From the NCBI GenBank assembly GCA_029261925.1, contig JAJDAJ010000037.1:1-64000 (forward strand): 64,000 bases of DNA, read 5' to 3'. The DNA comes from Deltaproteobacteria bacterium. Lineage in GTDB: Bacteria > Myxococcota_A > UBA9160 > SZUA-336. The notes below the pieces were generated by a model that was given only the letters and a program-made list of their open reading frames with translations, had not been told where the DNA came from and did not search any database. Position numbers and translations under genes: made by a program. Shown one piece after another: positions 1 through 8,178 of the stretch (position 1 is the stretch's first letter; every line of letters begins with the position of its first letter).

Positions 1-542
1 TCAACTTCTGGCTGCCCTGGCACCTCACCCGCCGCGTGCTGCCCGGAATGCGCGAGCGGCGTCGCGGCTGGATCCTGAACATCTCGTCGTCAGTCGCCGC
101 GCTGCCCGACGGCCCGCCGTTCGTGGACAAGGTCGCCTCGATGCAGGGCACGATCTACGGGGGCACCAAGGCACTCCTGGAGCGCTGGACCGCGAGCCTC
201 GCGGCGGAGCTGCACGGCTCGGGCGTCGCCGCCAGCACGCTCGCGCCGCAGGCCGCCGCGGCCAGCGAGATCCTGGTCGCGCACTCGAGCATCCCCGCCA
301 GCGTCCTGGAGCCGCTCGAGACCATGGCCGAGGCGGCGCTCGCGCTCTGCAGCGGCGATCCAGACGTGCTGACCAACCGGATCACGTACAGCCTCGACCT
401 GCTGCTCGAGCTGGCCCGCCCCGTCCGCGACGTCGAGGGACGGCGGCTGATCGACGGCTGGCAGCCCGCAGACCTGCCCGGGGCGATCAAGCGCGCCGAC
501 GCGTTCAAGAACACCTCCGTCCGCGTGGACCTGCCCGACTGA
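1..542 (+). CDS. SDR-family oxidoreductase, 5' end cut off by window
   Basis: The C-terminal part of a short-chain dehydrogenase/reductase; the Rossmann nucleotide-binding half lies before the window. The frame is open from base 3. What remains shows the active-site region: an ILNISSS strand with the catalytic Ser (about bases 81-92) and a YGGTK motif (Tyr codon 156-158, Lys 168-170). The Ser-to-Tyr distance is about 23 residues, longer than the usual 12-14, because of an insertion containing PFVDKVASMQ. After the active site the tail is unlike typical SDRs, lacking an obvious TDM or VDGG element. Probable NAD(P)-dependent oxidation or reduction of an alcohol/ketone in the cytoplasm. It lies 48 bases before a CoA-transferase, so acyl-CoA metabolism is likely. 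Substrate unknown. Confidence 0.8.
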   Translation, partial: NFWLPWHLTRRVLPGMRERRRGWILNISSSVAALPDGPPFVDKVASMQGTIYGGTKALLERWTASLAAELHGSGVAASTLAPQAAAASEILVAHSSIPASVLEPLETMAEAALALCSGDPDVLTNRITYSLDLLLELARPVRDVEGRRLIDGWQPADLPGAIKRADAFKNTSVRVDLPD

Positions 543-590
543 TCCCGCCGGCAGCGACCGCCTGCCGGCACCTGAGGAGGAACGACCCCC

Positions 591-1826
591 ATGAGTGATC
601 CCTCGAAGCTCCTTTCCGGTGTGCGCGTCATCGAGTCCAGCCTCCTCGGCCCCGGACACGTCGCCACGTTCTTCGCGGACCTCGGTGCCGACGTGATCAA
701 GGTCGAGCCTCCGGCCGGCGACTACATCCGCCAGATGACCTGGCCGATCGTCGAGGGCGTCTCGCTGCTGCACCTGCACACGCACCGCGGCAAGCGCAGC
801 GTGACGCTGAACCTGAAGACCGAGGAGGGCCTGCAGCTCTACCGCGACCTGGTCGCCACCGCCGACGTGGTGGTGGAGGCCATGCGGCCCGGCACACTGA
901 AGAAGCTGGGGCTTGGCTACGAGAAGCTGCGCAAGATCAATCCGCGCATCGTCTTCGCGACCCTCTCGGGCTACGGGGCCACGGGTCCGTACAAGGACAT
1001 GCCGAGCCACGGCATCGCCTTCGACACGTGGTCGGGGATCGTGCAGCCCGTGGTGGACGACGACGGCTTCACGCGCATCCCGCCGAACATGCCCAACGTG
1101 GGGATCAACGTGGGGCCGATGCTCGGCGCCATCGCGATCCTCGCCGGCGTGATCCGCGCGCGCGAGACCGGCGAGGGCTGTGAGATGGAGATGGCGCAGT
1201 CCGACGCCGCGGCGTACATGGACTGGTACCGGATCGAGTCCGAGCGGGCCTACATGCGGCCCGAGGACGAGGTCACGGGGAATCCCTCCGACGACTACGA
1301 GCGCCGACCCGCCGGCCTGGCCGGAATGTGGGAGGGGGTGCGCTACCAGGCGTACGAGGCCAGCGACGGCCATGTTCTGTTCATGGCGTCCGAGCAGGCG
1401 TTCTGGAAGAACTTCTGCAAGGGCATCGACCGCATGGACCTCTTCGAGAAGTGGCCCGGGTCGAAGTACGCCGACCACGCCCGCCGGAACCTCGAGCTGC
1501 AGCGCGAGCTGCGCGAGATCTTCCTGACGCGCACGGTCGAGGAGTGGCTGCGCTTCGGCAACGAGCAGAACACGCCGATCGCGCCATTCAACACGCCCGC
1601 CAACATCGGCGACGATCCCCAGTTCAAGCACCGCATGGACTTCCTGCCCATCGAGGCGGTCGGCTGCGAGCAGCTGCCGCTGCCGGTCTTCGTCAACGGC
1701 AAGCCGCTGCCGACGCCGACCATGGCACCCACCGTGGGGCAGCAGACGGACGAGGTGCTCGCCGAGGTGCTGGGCAAGGACGCCTCCGCGATCGCGAAGC
1801 TCCGCGAGAGCGGCGCGCTGGGCTGA
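591..1826 (+). CDS. Family III CoA-transferase (CaiB/BaiF type)
   Basis: A 411-residue CaiB/BaiF-type acyl-CoA transferase, moving CoA between acids through an aspartyl anhydride. The start is fixed by a strong AGGAGG at 575-580, 10 bases before ATG. The N-terminus has the family pattern LLSGVRVIE..LLGPG with LGADVIKVEPPAGD near residues 30-45. RGKRSVTLNLKTEEG and the GYGATGPYKD segment follow. The catalytic Asp is most likely Asp205 in the MAQSDAAAYM stretch. Length matches the family (390-420). It follows the partial SDR by 48 bases, so the two may be co-transcribed, and it converges on the acyltransferase with only 7 bases between stops. Substrate cannot be read from sequence. Confidence 0.93.
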   Translation: MSDPSKLLSGVRVIESSLLGPGHVATFFADLGADVIKVEPPAGDYIRQMTWPIVEGVSLLHLHTHRGKRSVTLNLKTEEGLQLYRDLVATADVVVEAMRPGTLKKLGLGYEKLRKINPRIVFATLSGYGATGPYKDMPSHGIAFDTWSGIVQPVVDDDGFTRIPPNMPNVGINVGPMLGAIAILAGVIRARETGEGCEMEMAQSDAAAYMDWYRIESERAYMRPEDEVTGNPSDDYERRPAGLAGMWEGVRYQAYEASDGHVLFMASEQAFWKNFCKGIDRMDLFEKWPGSKYADHARRNLELQRELREIFLTRTVEEWLRFGNEQNTPIAPFNTPANIGDDPQFKHRMDFLPIEAVGCEQLPLPVFVNGKPLPTPTMAPTVGQQTDEVLAEVLGKDASAIAKLRESGALG

Positions 1827-1833
1827 CCGTCCC

Positions 1834-3171
1834 TCAGAGCTGGCCGGCGAGCTCGAGGATCTCGTCGGCGAGGGCCTCGCGGCCGGCTCTGAGGCGCTCG
1901 ATGCGGCCGGCATCCCGGCGCGTGCGGCGCCAGGCGCGCAGCTCGCGGGCGAGCAGGCCCGCGGTCTCCCAGAAGTGGAGGGTGGCCCGCGCGACCGGCG
2001 CGGAGGCGAGCAGGGCGACGGCGCCGGCGAGCGCGGAGCCGAGCCAGAGCCCGAGGAGCACGGACTCCACGACCCAGAACAGCGGAAAGAGCACCAGGCT
2101 CGCGAGCACCTTGTAGGTGGCGGGCTGGTCGGCGCCCAGGCCCGGGCGCGCGGCCGCGGTGCCGGCGAGCCGGTACGGCGGCCAGTTCAGCGGCGTGCCG
2201 GCGAGCGCGACCGGCAGCAGGGCCAGCAGGAGCGCGACGCGCTTGAGCCCCCAGGCCAGCGCGCCCCGGTAGCTCGCGCGCACGTGGCGGTCCTCGAGCC
2301 CGAGCGCGGCGAGCTCGCCGCGGTAGTCGCGCAGCGCCCGGACCGCGGCGCCCACGCGGTCGGGCTCGCGCTCGCGCAGCTGCACGTAGCCCTCGAGAAA
2401 GCGCTGCCGCAGCGGCACGCGTTCGACCAGCGACGGCTCGCGCGGCAGGTCCTGCGTGCCGGCCGGCAGCAGCGCGACCGCCTCCTGGACGAGCTCGGCC
2501 TCGTCCCACGACGCGTGATCCAGCGTCACGTCGCGCAGTCCGGCCTCGATGCGCTCGGTGAGCGCGCGCACGGCCTCGCGATCGTCGGCGCCGCCTGGAC
2601 CCACGAGTGGGGCGACGTCGATCGGCTCGCCGACCTGGAGCAGCGCGCGCGTGCGGAAGGTCTCGCGGCGCTCGAAGGTGAGCCCGACGCAGACGATGCG
2701 CACGCCCAGCGGACCGTGGGCGGCCTCGGCACCCAGCGCGATCCGCGCGGCGCCGGTGCGCAGGGGCTGCAGGCCCGGGGCGTCGTGGCTGATGCCCTCC
2801 GGGAAGAGTGCCACCGCGGCGCCGCCGGCCAGCTCGGCGTGGCAGCGTTCGAAGGTCTCGCGGTTGCGCGATGGATCGGCGCCCTCGTCCTGGTGCCGGT
2901 GCACCGGCACCACGCGCGCGGCCAGCAGCAGCGGGAGCACAGCGGGGTTCGACCACAGCGTGCTCTTGGCCAGGAAGCGCGGCACGCGTCCCAGCCAGCC
3001 GATCAGGAGCATCGGGTCGACCAGCCCGTTGGGGTGGTTGGACACCAGGAGCAGCGGGCCTCGGTCCGGCACGTTCGCGGCGCCGAGCACGTCGACGCGG
3101 CGGTAGAACACGCCCGCGAGCGCGCGCGCCGCCCGTCGCAGCAGGCGATCGACGGGCCCGGGCCGGGACAC
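1834..3171 (-). CDS. PlsC-type acyltransferase with C-terminal membrane segments
   Basis: A 445-residue glycerolipid acyltransferase-family protein. Residues 40-55 hold LLLVSNHPNGLVDP, where the catalytic His46 and Asp52 are separated by five residues (HX5D), as in GPAT/Sct1-like members rather than the HX4D of PlsC. FPEGIS at 123-128 is the substrate-binding motif. After residue 300 come hydrophobic stretches (LLLALLPVALAG and a long one around VLASLVLFPLFWVVESVLLG), so the C-terminus is membrane-embedded. It probably acylates glycerol-3-phosphate, lysophosphatidate or another alcohol at the inner membrane. The proposed start is GTG at 3171, sharing its first G with the TAG stop of the thiolase-like gene. 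That overlap implies translational coupling and a linked function. Confidence 0.85.
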   Translation of the reverse strand: MSRPGPVDRLLRRAARALAGVFYRRVDVLGAANVPDRGPLLLVSNHPNGLVDPMLLIGWLGRVPRFLAKSTLWSNPAVLPLLLAARVVPVHRHQDEGADPSRNRETFERCHAELAGGAAVALFPEGISHDAPGLQPLRTGAARIALGAEAAHGPLGVRIVCVGLTFERRETFRTRALLQVGEPIDVAPLVGPGGADDREAVRALTERIEAGLRDVTLDHASWDEAELVQEAVALLPAGTQDLPREPSLVERVPLRQRFLEGYVQLREREPDRVGAAVRALRDYRGELAALGLEDRHVRASYRGALAWGLKRVALLLALLPVALAGTPLNWPPYRLAGTAAARPGLGADQPATYKVLASLVLFPLFWVVESVLLGLWLGSALAGAVALLASAPVARATLHFWETAGLLARELRAWRRTRRDAGRIERLRAGREALADEILELAGQL

Positions 3172-4757
3172 TACCCGCGGCGCCAGACCTTGCCGACGAT
3201 GTCGCGCAGCAGACCGGCCACGTCCCAGCGTTCGGGCATGAGCTGAAAGTAGTGGTCGCCGTCGTCCTTGACCAGGAAGCGCGCGCGCTTGCCCGCCATG
3301 GCCGTCACAGGATCCTGTCCCGGCTCGGCGGGTGCATCGAGCTTGGCGAACACGCGCCGGTCGCCGACCGAGAGCAGGGCCACGTGGATCGGCTCGCCGC
3401 CCGCCGCGGTCACGTGGATGGTCGTCGCAGCCTCGATCCGGGCCGGCTTGCCGTGCAGCGTGCCGGGCAGGGAACGCTCGCCGGGCCTCGAGACGGTGCG
3501 CGGCGGTGGCGCGACGTCGGGATCGGGCACGCGTCCCGAATCGGTCCGCTCGATCAGGGTCACGTAGATGTTGTTCCCGGGGCCGCCGATCGAGTGCGCC
3601 AGGCCGGCGCGCGCGTCCGCCACCTGGGCACGCGGGTTCGGGAAGCGGCCGACGAGCTGCAGGTAGAGCTCGGCGATCTGGAACAGGCCCGTCCCGCCGA
3701 CCGGATGGCCCCGCGCCTTCAGGCCCCCCGACAGGTTCACCGGCAGGCGACCGCGCGGGCCGGTCACTGGATTGGCGTAGGGATCGCCGGCGGGCGCCTC
3801 GCCCCGACCGGGACCGACCAGCGCGTCGAGCACGTCGGCGGCGTCGATCAGTCCCAGGTCGATCATGTCGATCGGCAGCAGGCTGTTGAACGCGTCGTGC
3901 AGCTCGCAGACCAGGCCCTCCAGCGCGCGGACGTCCGCGACCCCGGCCTCGGCGAGGGCAAACCCGGCGGCACGGGTGGTCGCCCCCAGACGGTGGAGGT
4001 CTTCTCGGTCCAGCAGCGACGAGGTGTCGGTGGCCGCACCGAGCCCCGCGACCCGGACCGCCTGCGGATCCGCGGTCAGGATCACGGCGGTGGCACCGTC
4101 GCAGATCGGGGAGCAGTCCTTGCGCCGCAGCGGCGTCGCCACGTCGAGGTTCCTGGCCACGTCGAAGTAGTTCATCAGCGGCTCGGGCCGCCCGGCGAAC
4201 GCCGCCAGCGGGTTGTCCGCGCCCAGGGCGTGCGCGCGGTGCATCAGCCGCGAGAGAACGTCTGCGACGCGATCGGGCGACACCCCTTGCCGCTGGAAGA
4301 AGGCCTGCGTCACCAGCGCGATCAGCGCCGGCATGGTGAAGCCGAAGCGACGCTCCACCGGATCGACCGTCTTCGACATGATCTGGGTGGCCTCGGTGGT
4401 GGTCACCATCTTCATGCGCTCGCCGGCCACCACCAGCACGGTGTCCGCACAGCCCGAGCGGATCTTGTAGCAGGCCTCGTGGAAGGCGGCGGCGCCAGTG
4501 GACGACGCCGTCTCGCTGCGCACCGTGGGCACGCCCGCCAGGCCGAGCCGGTCGGCGATCTTGGCGGCGATGTTCGCGCGGTTCTCGAACTCCTCGGAGT
4601 CCATGATCCCGACCTGGATGGCGTCGAACTCGCAGAGCGAAGCATCCTCGCAGGCGCGCCGATACGCGTCCTGGAACAGGTCGAAGACGTTGCCGAACAC
4701 CTTGCCCGTCAGGTCGACTTTGGTGAGCCCGACGCCGGCGATGTAGACTTCGCGCAT
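3171..4757 (-). CDS. Thiolase-like protein (SCP2/TLP1 type) lacking catalytic cysteines
   Basis: A 528-residue thiolase-fold protein. The nucleophile loop reads SETASSTGAAA, with Ser85 where thiolases have the acylated Cys. The second cysteine (CGxG) is also gone, the site reading SIGGPGNN near 389-396. Two other active-site elements are kept: ELHDAF (His287) and GGLKARGHPVGGTG (His351). Residues from about 410 form an extra domain of about 115 residues resembling the OB-like additional C-terminal domain of mycobacterial thiolase-like protein type 1. True thiolysis is therefore unlikely. CoA-ester binding or a retro-aldol/hydrolase reaction is possible. ATG 4757 was preferred over ATG 4769 because GGAGAGG at 4761-4767 sits just before it. 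Coupled to the acyltransferase downstream. Confidence 0.85.
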   Translation of the reverse strand: MREVYIAGVGLTKVDLTGKVFGNVFDLFQDAYRRACEDASLCEFDAIQVGIMDSEEFENRANIAAKIADRLGLAGVPTVRSETASSTGAAAFHEACYKIRSGCADTVLVVAGERMKMVTTTEATQIMSKTVDPVERRFGFTMPALIALVTQAFFQRQGVSPDRVADVLSRLMHRAHALGADNPLAAFAGRPEPLMNYFDVARNLDVATPLRRKDCSPICDGATAVILTADPQAVRVAGLGAATDTSSLLDREDLHRLGATTRAAGFALAEAGVADVRALEGLVCELHDAFNSLLPIDMIDLGLIDAADVLDALVGPGRGEAPAGDPYANPVTGPRGRLPVNLSGGLKARGHPVGGTGLFQIAELYLQLVGRFPNPRAQVADARAGLAHSIGGPGNNIYVTLIERTDSGRVPDPDVAPPPRTVSRPGERSLPGTLHGKPARIEAATTIHVTAAGGEPIHVALLSVGDRRVFAKLDAPAEPGQDPVTAMAGKRARFLVKDDGDHYFQLMPERWDVAGLLRDIVGKVWRRG

Positions 4758-4977
4758 CGGCCTCTCCATCGGTCGGGGAGGCCGGCGGCCGGAGAGGCCG
4801 CGGCGGGTTCCGGGAACTGGGCCGGGAGCACGGCCGCGATCGCGCGGCCGGCAGCACCGGACCAGCCAGGGTCACGAGAGTCACGAGTCGACGGAGCACG
4901 GACCGCGGGTCGCGGTCGGGATCACGGATCAGGCGGGGTCTCCACCAGCAGGGTCGGGGCGCGCGGGGGAGAGCAGA

Positions 4978-6678
4978 ATGCGTCGCGGGGTCGCCGTCAT
5001 GATCGCGCTGCTGGTGGTCGCGCTGATCGCCGGTTCACTCCTGTCGTCCGGCGGCGACGGCATAGAGGACGGCAGCGTGGTCGTCGTCGAGCTCTCGGGG
5101 CCGCTCTCGGACACGCCGGCCATCGACGCGCTGGATCAGCTCCTGGCCGAGGGCGCGGCCCTGCCGACGCTTCTGCTGCAGCTCGAGAAGATCGCCGCCG
5201 ACGAGCGCATCGAGGCGCTGCTGGTGCACGTGCGCGACCTGCAGGCCGGCTGGGCCCACGTGCAGGAGCTGCGCGACGCCCTGGCCCGGGTCCGCGCCGC
5301 GGGCAAGACGGTGGTGTCGCTGCTGGACCTCGAGTCGTTCAACGCGACCCGCGCCTACTACCTGGCGGCCGCCGCCGACGAGGTCTACGTGGATCCCGGG
5401 ATCCTGGCGCCGGTGGCGGGCATCGCCGGCCAGTACCTGTTCCTGGCCGGCCTCTTCGAGCGTCTGGGCATCGACATCGAGTACGCCCGGATCGGTCAGT
5501 ACAAGTCGGCGGTCGAGATGTTCGCCAACCGCGAGATGAGCGCGCCCGCGCGCGAGATGACCGAGACCATCATAAACGGGGTCTACGCGCAGGTCGTCGC
5601 GGGGATCGCCACGGACCGCGATCTTTCACCCGGCCTGGTCGAGACCATCATCGACGCCGCGCCTGCGTCCGCCACGGAGTACGTCGAGTCCGGCCTCGCC
5701 GACGGCATCGCGGGCTCGCACGAGGTCCTGGGCATGGCCGGCCTCGAGGACGCGCCGCGGGTCGACATGTCGCGGTACATGGCGACGGATCCGGCGCGGC
5801 TCGGGCTGCGGGACGGTCCGAGGATCGCGCTGATCTTCGGGGACGGCGCCGTCACACCCACGCGTAGCGGCATCGGGCGCAGCTTCAGCGCCGACTCGAT
5901 CACGCGCGCGCTCAAAGCAGCGGCCGAGGACGAGGAGATCGAGGCCGTGGTGTTCCGCATCAACTCGCCGGGCGGCTCGCCGCTGGCCTCCGACCAGATC
6001 TGGCGCAGCGTGCGCAAGCTCGGCGAGAGCAAGCCGGTGATCGTATCGATGGCCGAGGCCGCCGCCTCGGGCGGCTACTACGTGGCCAGCGGGGCCGACG
6101 CGATCCTCGCGCAGCCCGCGACCCTGACGGGCTCCATCGGGGTCTTCGTGCTGCGGCCGGCATTCGCGGGCATGTACGACAAGCTCGACATCGGCGTCGA
6201 GGTCATCGCACGCGGGCGTCACGCGGGAATCGGCGGCTCGGACCTGCCGCTGACCGACGCCCAGCGCGATCGTACGTCGCGCTTCATCGAGTCGGCGTAT
6301 CACGACTTCCTCGAGCGCGTGGCCGAGGGCCGCGACACCGACGTCGAGAAGGTCGACGCGCTCGGCCGGGGCTACGTCTGGCTGGGCTCCGACGCGCTCG
6401 AGCAGGGGCTGGTCGACGGGCTGGGAGGCCTGCACGAGGCCGTGCAGCTGGCGCGAGAGCGCGCCGGCATCGAGCACCTCGGCGATCCGATGCGCGTGGT
6501 GCTCCCGGGGCCGCGCAGCCTGGGCGAGCAGCTACGGGGCCTGCTCGGCTCGGAGCTGCCACTGCGCCTCGGCCGGGCCGTGCTGCCGATCGAGCTGCCC
6601 GACGCGGTGCGCTGGGCCTGGCAGGCGCGTGGCCGGAGCCTGTCCTACCTGCCCGCCCACTGGGTGCACGTCTACTGA
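4978..6678 (+). CDS. sppA: Signal peptide peptidase SppA, 67 kDa type
   Basis: A 566-residue tandem-domain protease IV (S49). Residues 7-25 form a single hydrophobic anchor, placing the protease in the periplasm on the inner membrane, where it degrades cleaved signal peptides. The N-terminal repeat carries the general base Lys176 in IGQYKSAVEMF. The C-terminal repeat carries the nucleophile Ser364 in AAASGGYYVA, preceded by INSPGGSP and followed by GSIGVF. Lys and Ser in separate repeats and the total length match the E. coli-type enzyme (618 aa) rather than the short SppA36K. A purine-rich GGGGGAGAG precedes the ATG. Its last seven bases overlap the convergent exported repeat protein. Confidence 0.95.
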   Translation: MRRGVAVMIALLVVALIAGSLLSSGGDGIEDGSVVVVELSGPLSDTPAIDALDQLLAEGAALPTLLLQLEKIAADERIEALLVHVRDLQAGWAHVQELRDALARVRAAGKTVVSLLDLESFNATRAYYLAAAADEVYVDPGILAPVAGIAGQYLFLAGLFERLGIDIEYARIGQYKSAVEMFANREMSAPAREMTETIINGVYAQVVAGIATDRDLSPGLVETIIDAAPASATEYVESGLADGIAGSHEVLGMAGLEDAPRVDMSRYMATDPARLGLRDGPRIALIFGDGAVTPTRSGIGRSFSADSITRALKAAAEDEEIEAVVFRINSPGGSPLASDQIWRSVRKLGESKPVIVSMAEAAASGGYYVASGADAILAQPATLTGSIGVFVLRPAFAGMYDKLDIGVEVIARGRHAGIGGSDLPLTDAQRDRTSRFIESAYHDFLERVAEGRDTDVEKVDALGRGYVWLGSDALEQGLVDGLGGLHEAVQLARERAGIEHLGDPMRVVLPGPRSLGEQLRGLLGSELPLRLGRAVLPIELPDAVRWAWQARGRSLSYLPAHWVHVY

Positions 6679-8174
6679 TCGGCCGGATCGCGGGGCCGCA
6701 GCTCGGGCCGGTCCCCGCGGCGACGCGCGATGCGCACGGCGGCCGCGGGATCGCGGGGATCGAAGATCAGCAGGTCGGGGAGGCCGTCGCCGTCGAGGTC
6801 GCCGTGACGCAGCACGCCGGCCGTCGGCAGCTCCTGGCGCACGACGCGCCCGAGCCTGCCGTCGGCACGCAGCGGCCGGATCTCGATGGCGTCGCCGGCG
6901 CCCGAGCCGAGCAGGTCGCGCCGGCCGTCGCCGTCGAGATCCAGCCCGAACGTCGGCATGAAGCCGCGCGTGCTCCCGGTCTCGAAGCTGATCGGGACGC
7001 CGAGCTTGCGGCGCAGCCAGGGCTCGGGATCGAGCACGCCTCCGGCGCTCGCACGGTGCACGATCACGTGCACGTCGGCGGCTCGGGTGATCAGCATCTC
7101 GGCCAGCTCGAGCACGCTCACCGGGATGCCCACGCGCACCAGCTCGAGACGCCCGTCGCCGTCCACGTCGAGCAGCTGCTCCATGCTCCACTGCGCCGCG
7201 GAGGTGAAGCTCGCGTCGGGCGCGTCGAGCTGCCAGCCGTCGGGACCACCCAGGAATAGCTCCGTCCGCGTGTGCGCGTCGGAGAGGTTCCCGCTGGCGT
7301 AGGACAGCAGCAGGTCCGCACGCCCGTCACCATCCACGTCGCGCGCGTCTCCCCGCACCACGCCGGTGCCCCGCACGTGGTCGCGCTCCGACACCCGGCG
7401 AAGCGGCAGCACACGATCCGGCCGCGCGCGGAAGCCGGACTCGCGCGCGAGGAACACGCGCGCCTCGTGGCGACCCAGCGTGATCACGTCGACTCGGGCG
7501 TCGCCGTCGACGTCGGCGATCGAGACGTGCGGCGCGCGCAGCATGAGGTGCAGGTCGCTGCCCATCGCGAGCGGAGCACCGGGCTCGGGTGCCCAGATCC
7601 GGGCGTGGGGCGAGATCTCGAGCCGCGCCAGCTCGCGCCCGTCGGGCTCGAGCAGCGCCAGCTGGCGCAGCAGCGGCACCAGTAGCCGCGGCCGCGCGCC
7701 GCCGAGGCGCGGGCGCACCAGGCGGGTGCGCGGCAGCCCCTGCTCGTCCACCGCCGCGCCGATCGTGGCCCCATCGAGCTGCAGCCGGCGCCGCGGCGCA
7801 TCCGGTGCGGCCAGGGAGACGATCGAGACGCCGTCGGGCTGCAGCAGCACCAGCTCGATCCCGCCACCGGGCAGCACGTCGCCCAGATCGTAGGCCGCGG
7901 CACCCGGTGGCAGGGCGGCGCTGAAGCTCGGCGACGCCGGCAGGCCGGCGTCTCCCTGCAGGTGAACGTGAATCCGGCGGCGCTCGTCGGGCGGCACGCC
8001 GCTGAAGGCGAAGCGCAGCAGGTCGCTGCGAGCATCGCCGTCCAGGTCGACCAGCTCCGCCGCGACGGTGCGCGCGTCGTCGGGGGGGATCGAGATCAGC
8101 TCGTACGGGCCGTCGGCCGCGGCCCCCAGCGCGGGCCCCAGCAGCGCCAGCCAGAGCGCGCGGAGCGGACGCAT
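6672..8174 (-). CDS. Exported FG-GAP/VCBS repeat protein (predicted beta-propeller)
   Basis: A 500-residue protein with an N-terminal signal peptide (LRALWLALLGPALGAAADG). It carries at least six calcium-loop repeats of the DxDGDGxxD kind: VDLDGDARSDLL, ADVDGDARVDVI, RDVDGDGRADLL, LDVDGDGRLELV, LDLDGDGRRDLL and GDLDGDGLPDLL. These are typical of FG-GAP/VCBS repeats that fold into seven-bladed propellers, usually for surface or periplasmic binding. No catalytic domain is visible. It lies 4 bases after the ABC1 kinase stop on the same strand, so the two are probably co-transcribed. Its 3' end overlaps sppA by 7 bases. The ligand is unknown. Confidence 0.85.
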   Translation of the reverse strand: MRPLRALWLALLGPALGAAADGPYELISIPPDDARTVAAELVDLDGDARSDLLRFAFSGVPPDERRRIHVHLQGDAGLPASPSFSAALPPGAAAYDLGDVLPGGGIELVLLQPDGVSIVSLAAPDAPRRRLQLDGATIGAAVDEQGLPRTRLVRPRLGGARPRLLVPLLRQLALLEPDGRELARLEISPHARIWAPEPGAPLAMGSDLHLMLRAPHVSIADVDGDARVDVITLGRHEARVFLARESGFRARPDRVLPLRRVSERDHVRGTGVVRGDARDVDGDGRADLLLSYASGNLSDAHTRTELFLGGPDGWQLDAPDASFTSAAQWSMEQLLDVDGDGRLELVRVGIPVSVLELAEMLITRAADVHVIVHRASAGGVLDPEPWLRRKLGVPISFETGSTRGFMPTFGLDLDGDGRRDLLGSGAGDAIEIRPLRADGRLGRVVRQELPTAGVLRHGDLDGDGLPDLLIFDPRDPAAAVRIARRRGDRPELRPRDPADQ

Positions 8175-8178
8175 GCGC

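Noticed and set aside
4758..4977. Direct repeat TCACGAGAGTCACGAG in the region before sppA
   Set aside because: Short imperfect repeat (8 bases twice) in a GC-rich promoter region; too weak to call an operator.
2808..5867. A 1019-codon open frame overlapping the acyltransferase, thiolase-like gene and sppA
   Set aside because: Shadow frame; the three recognised genes cover it with intact catalytic motifs.
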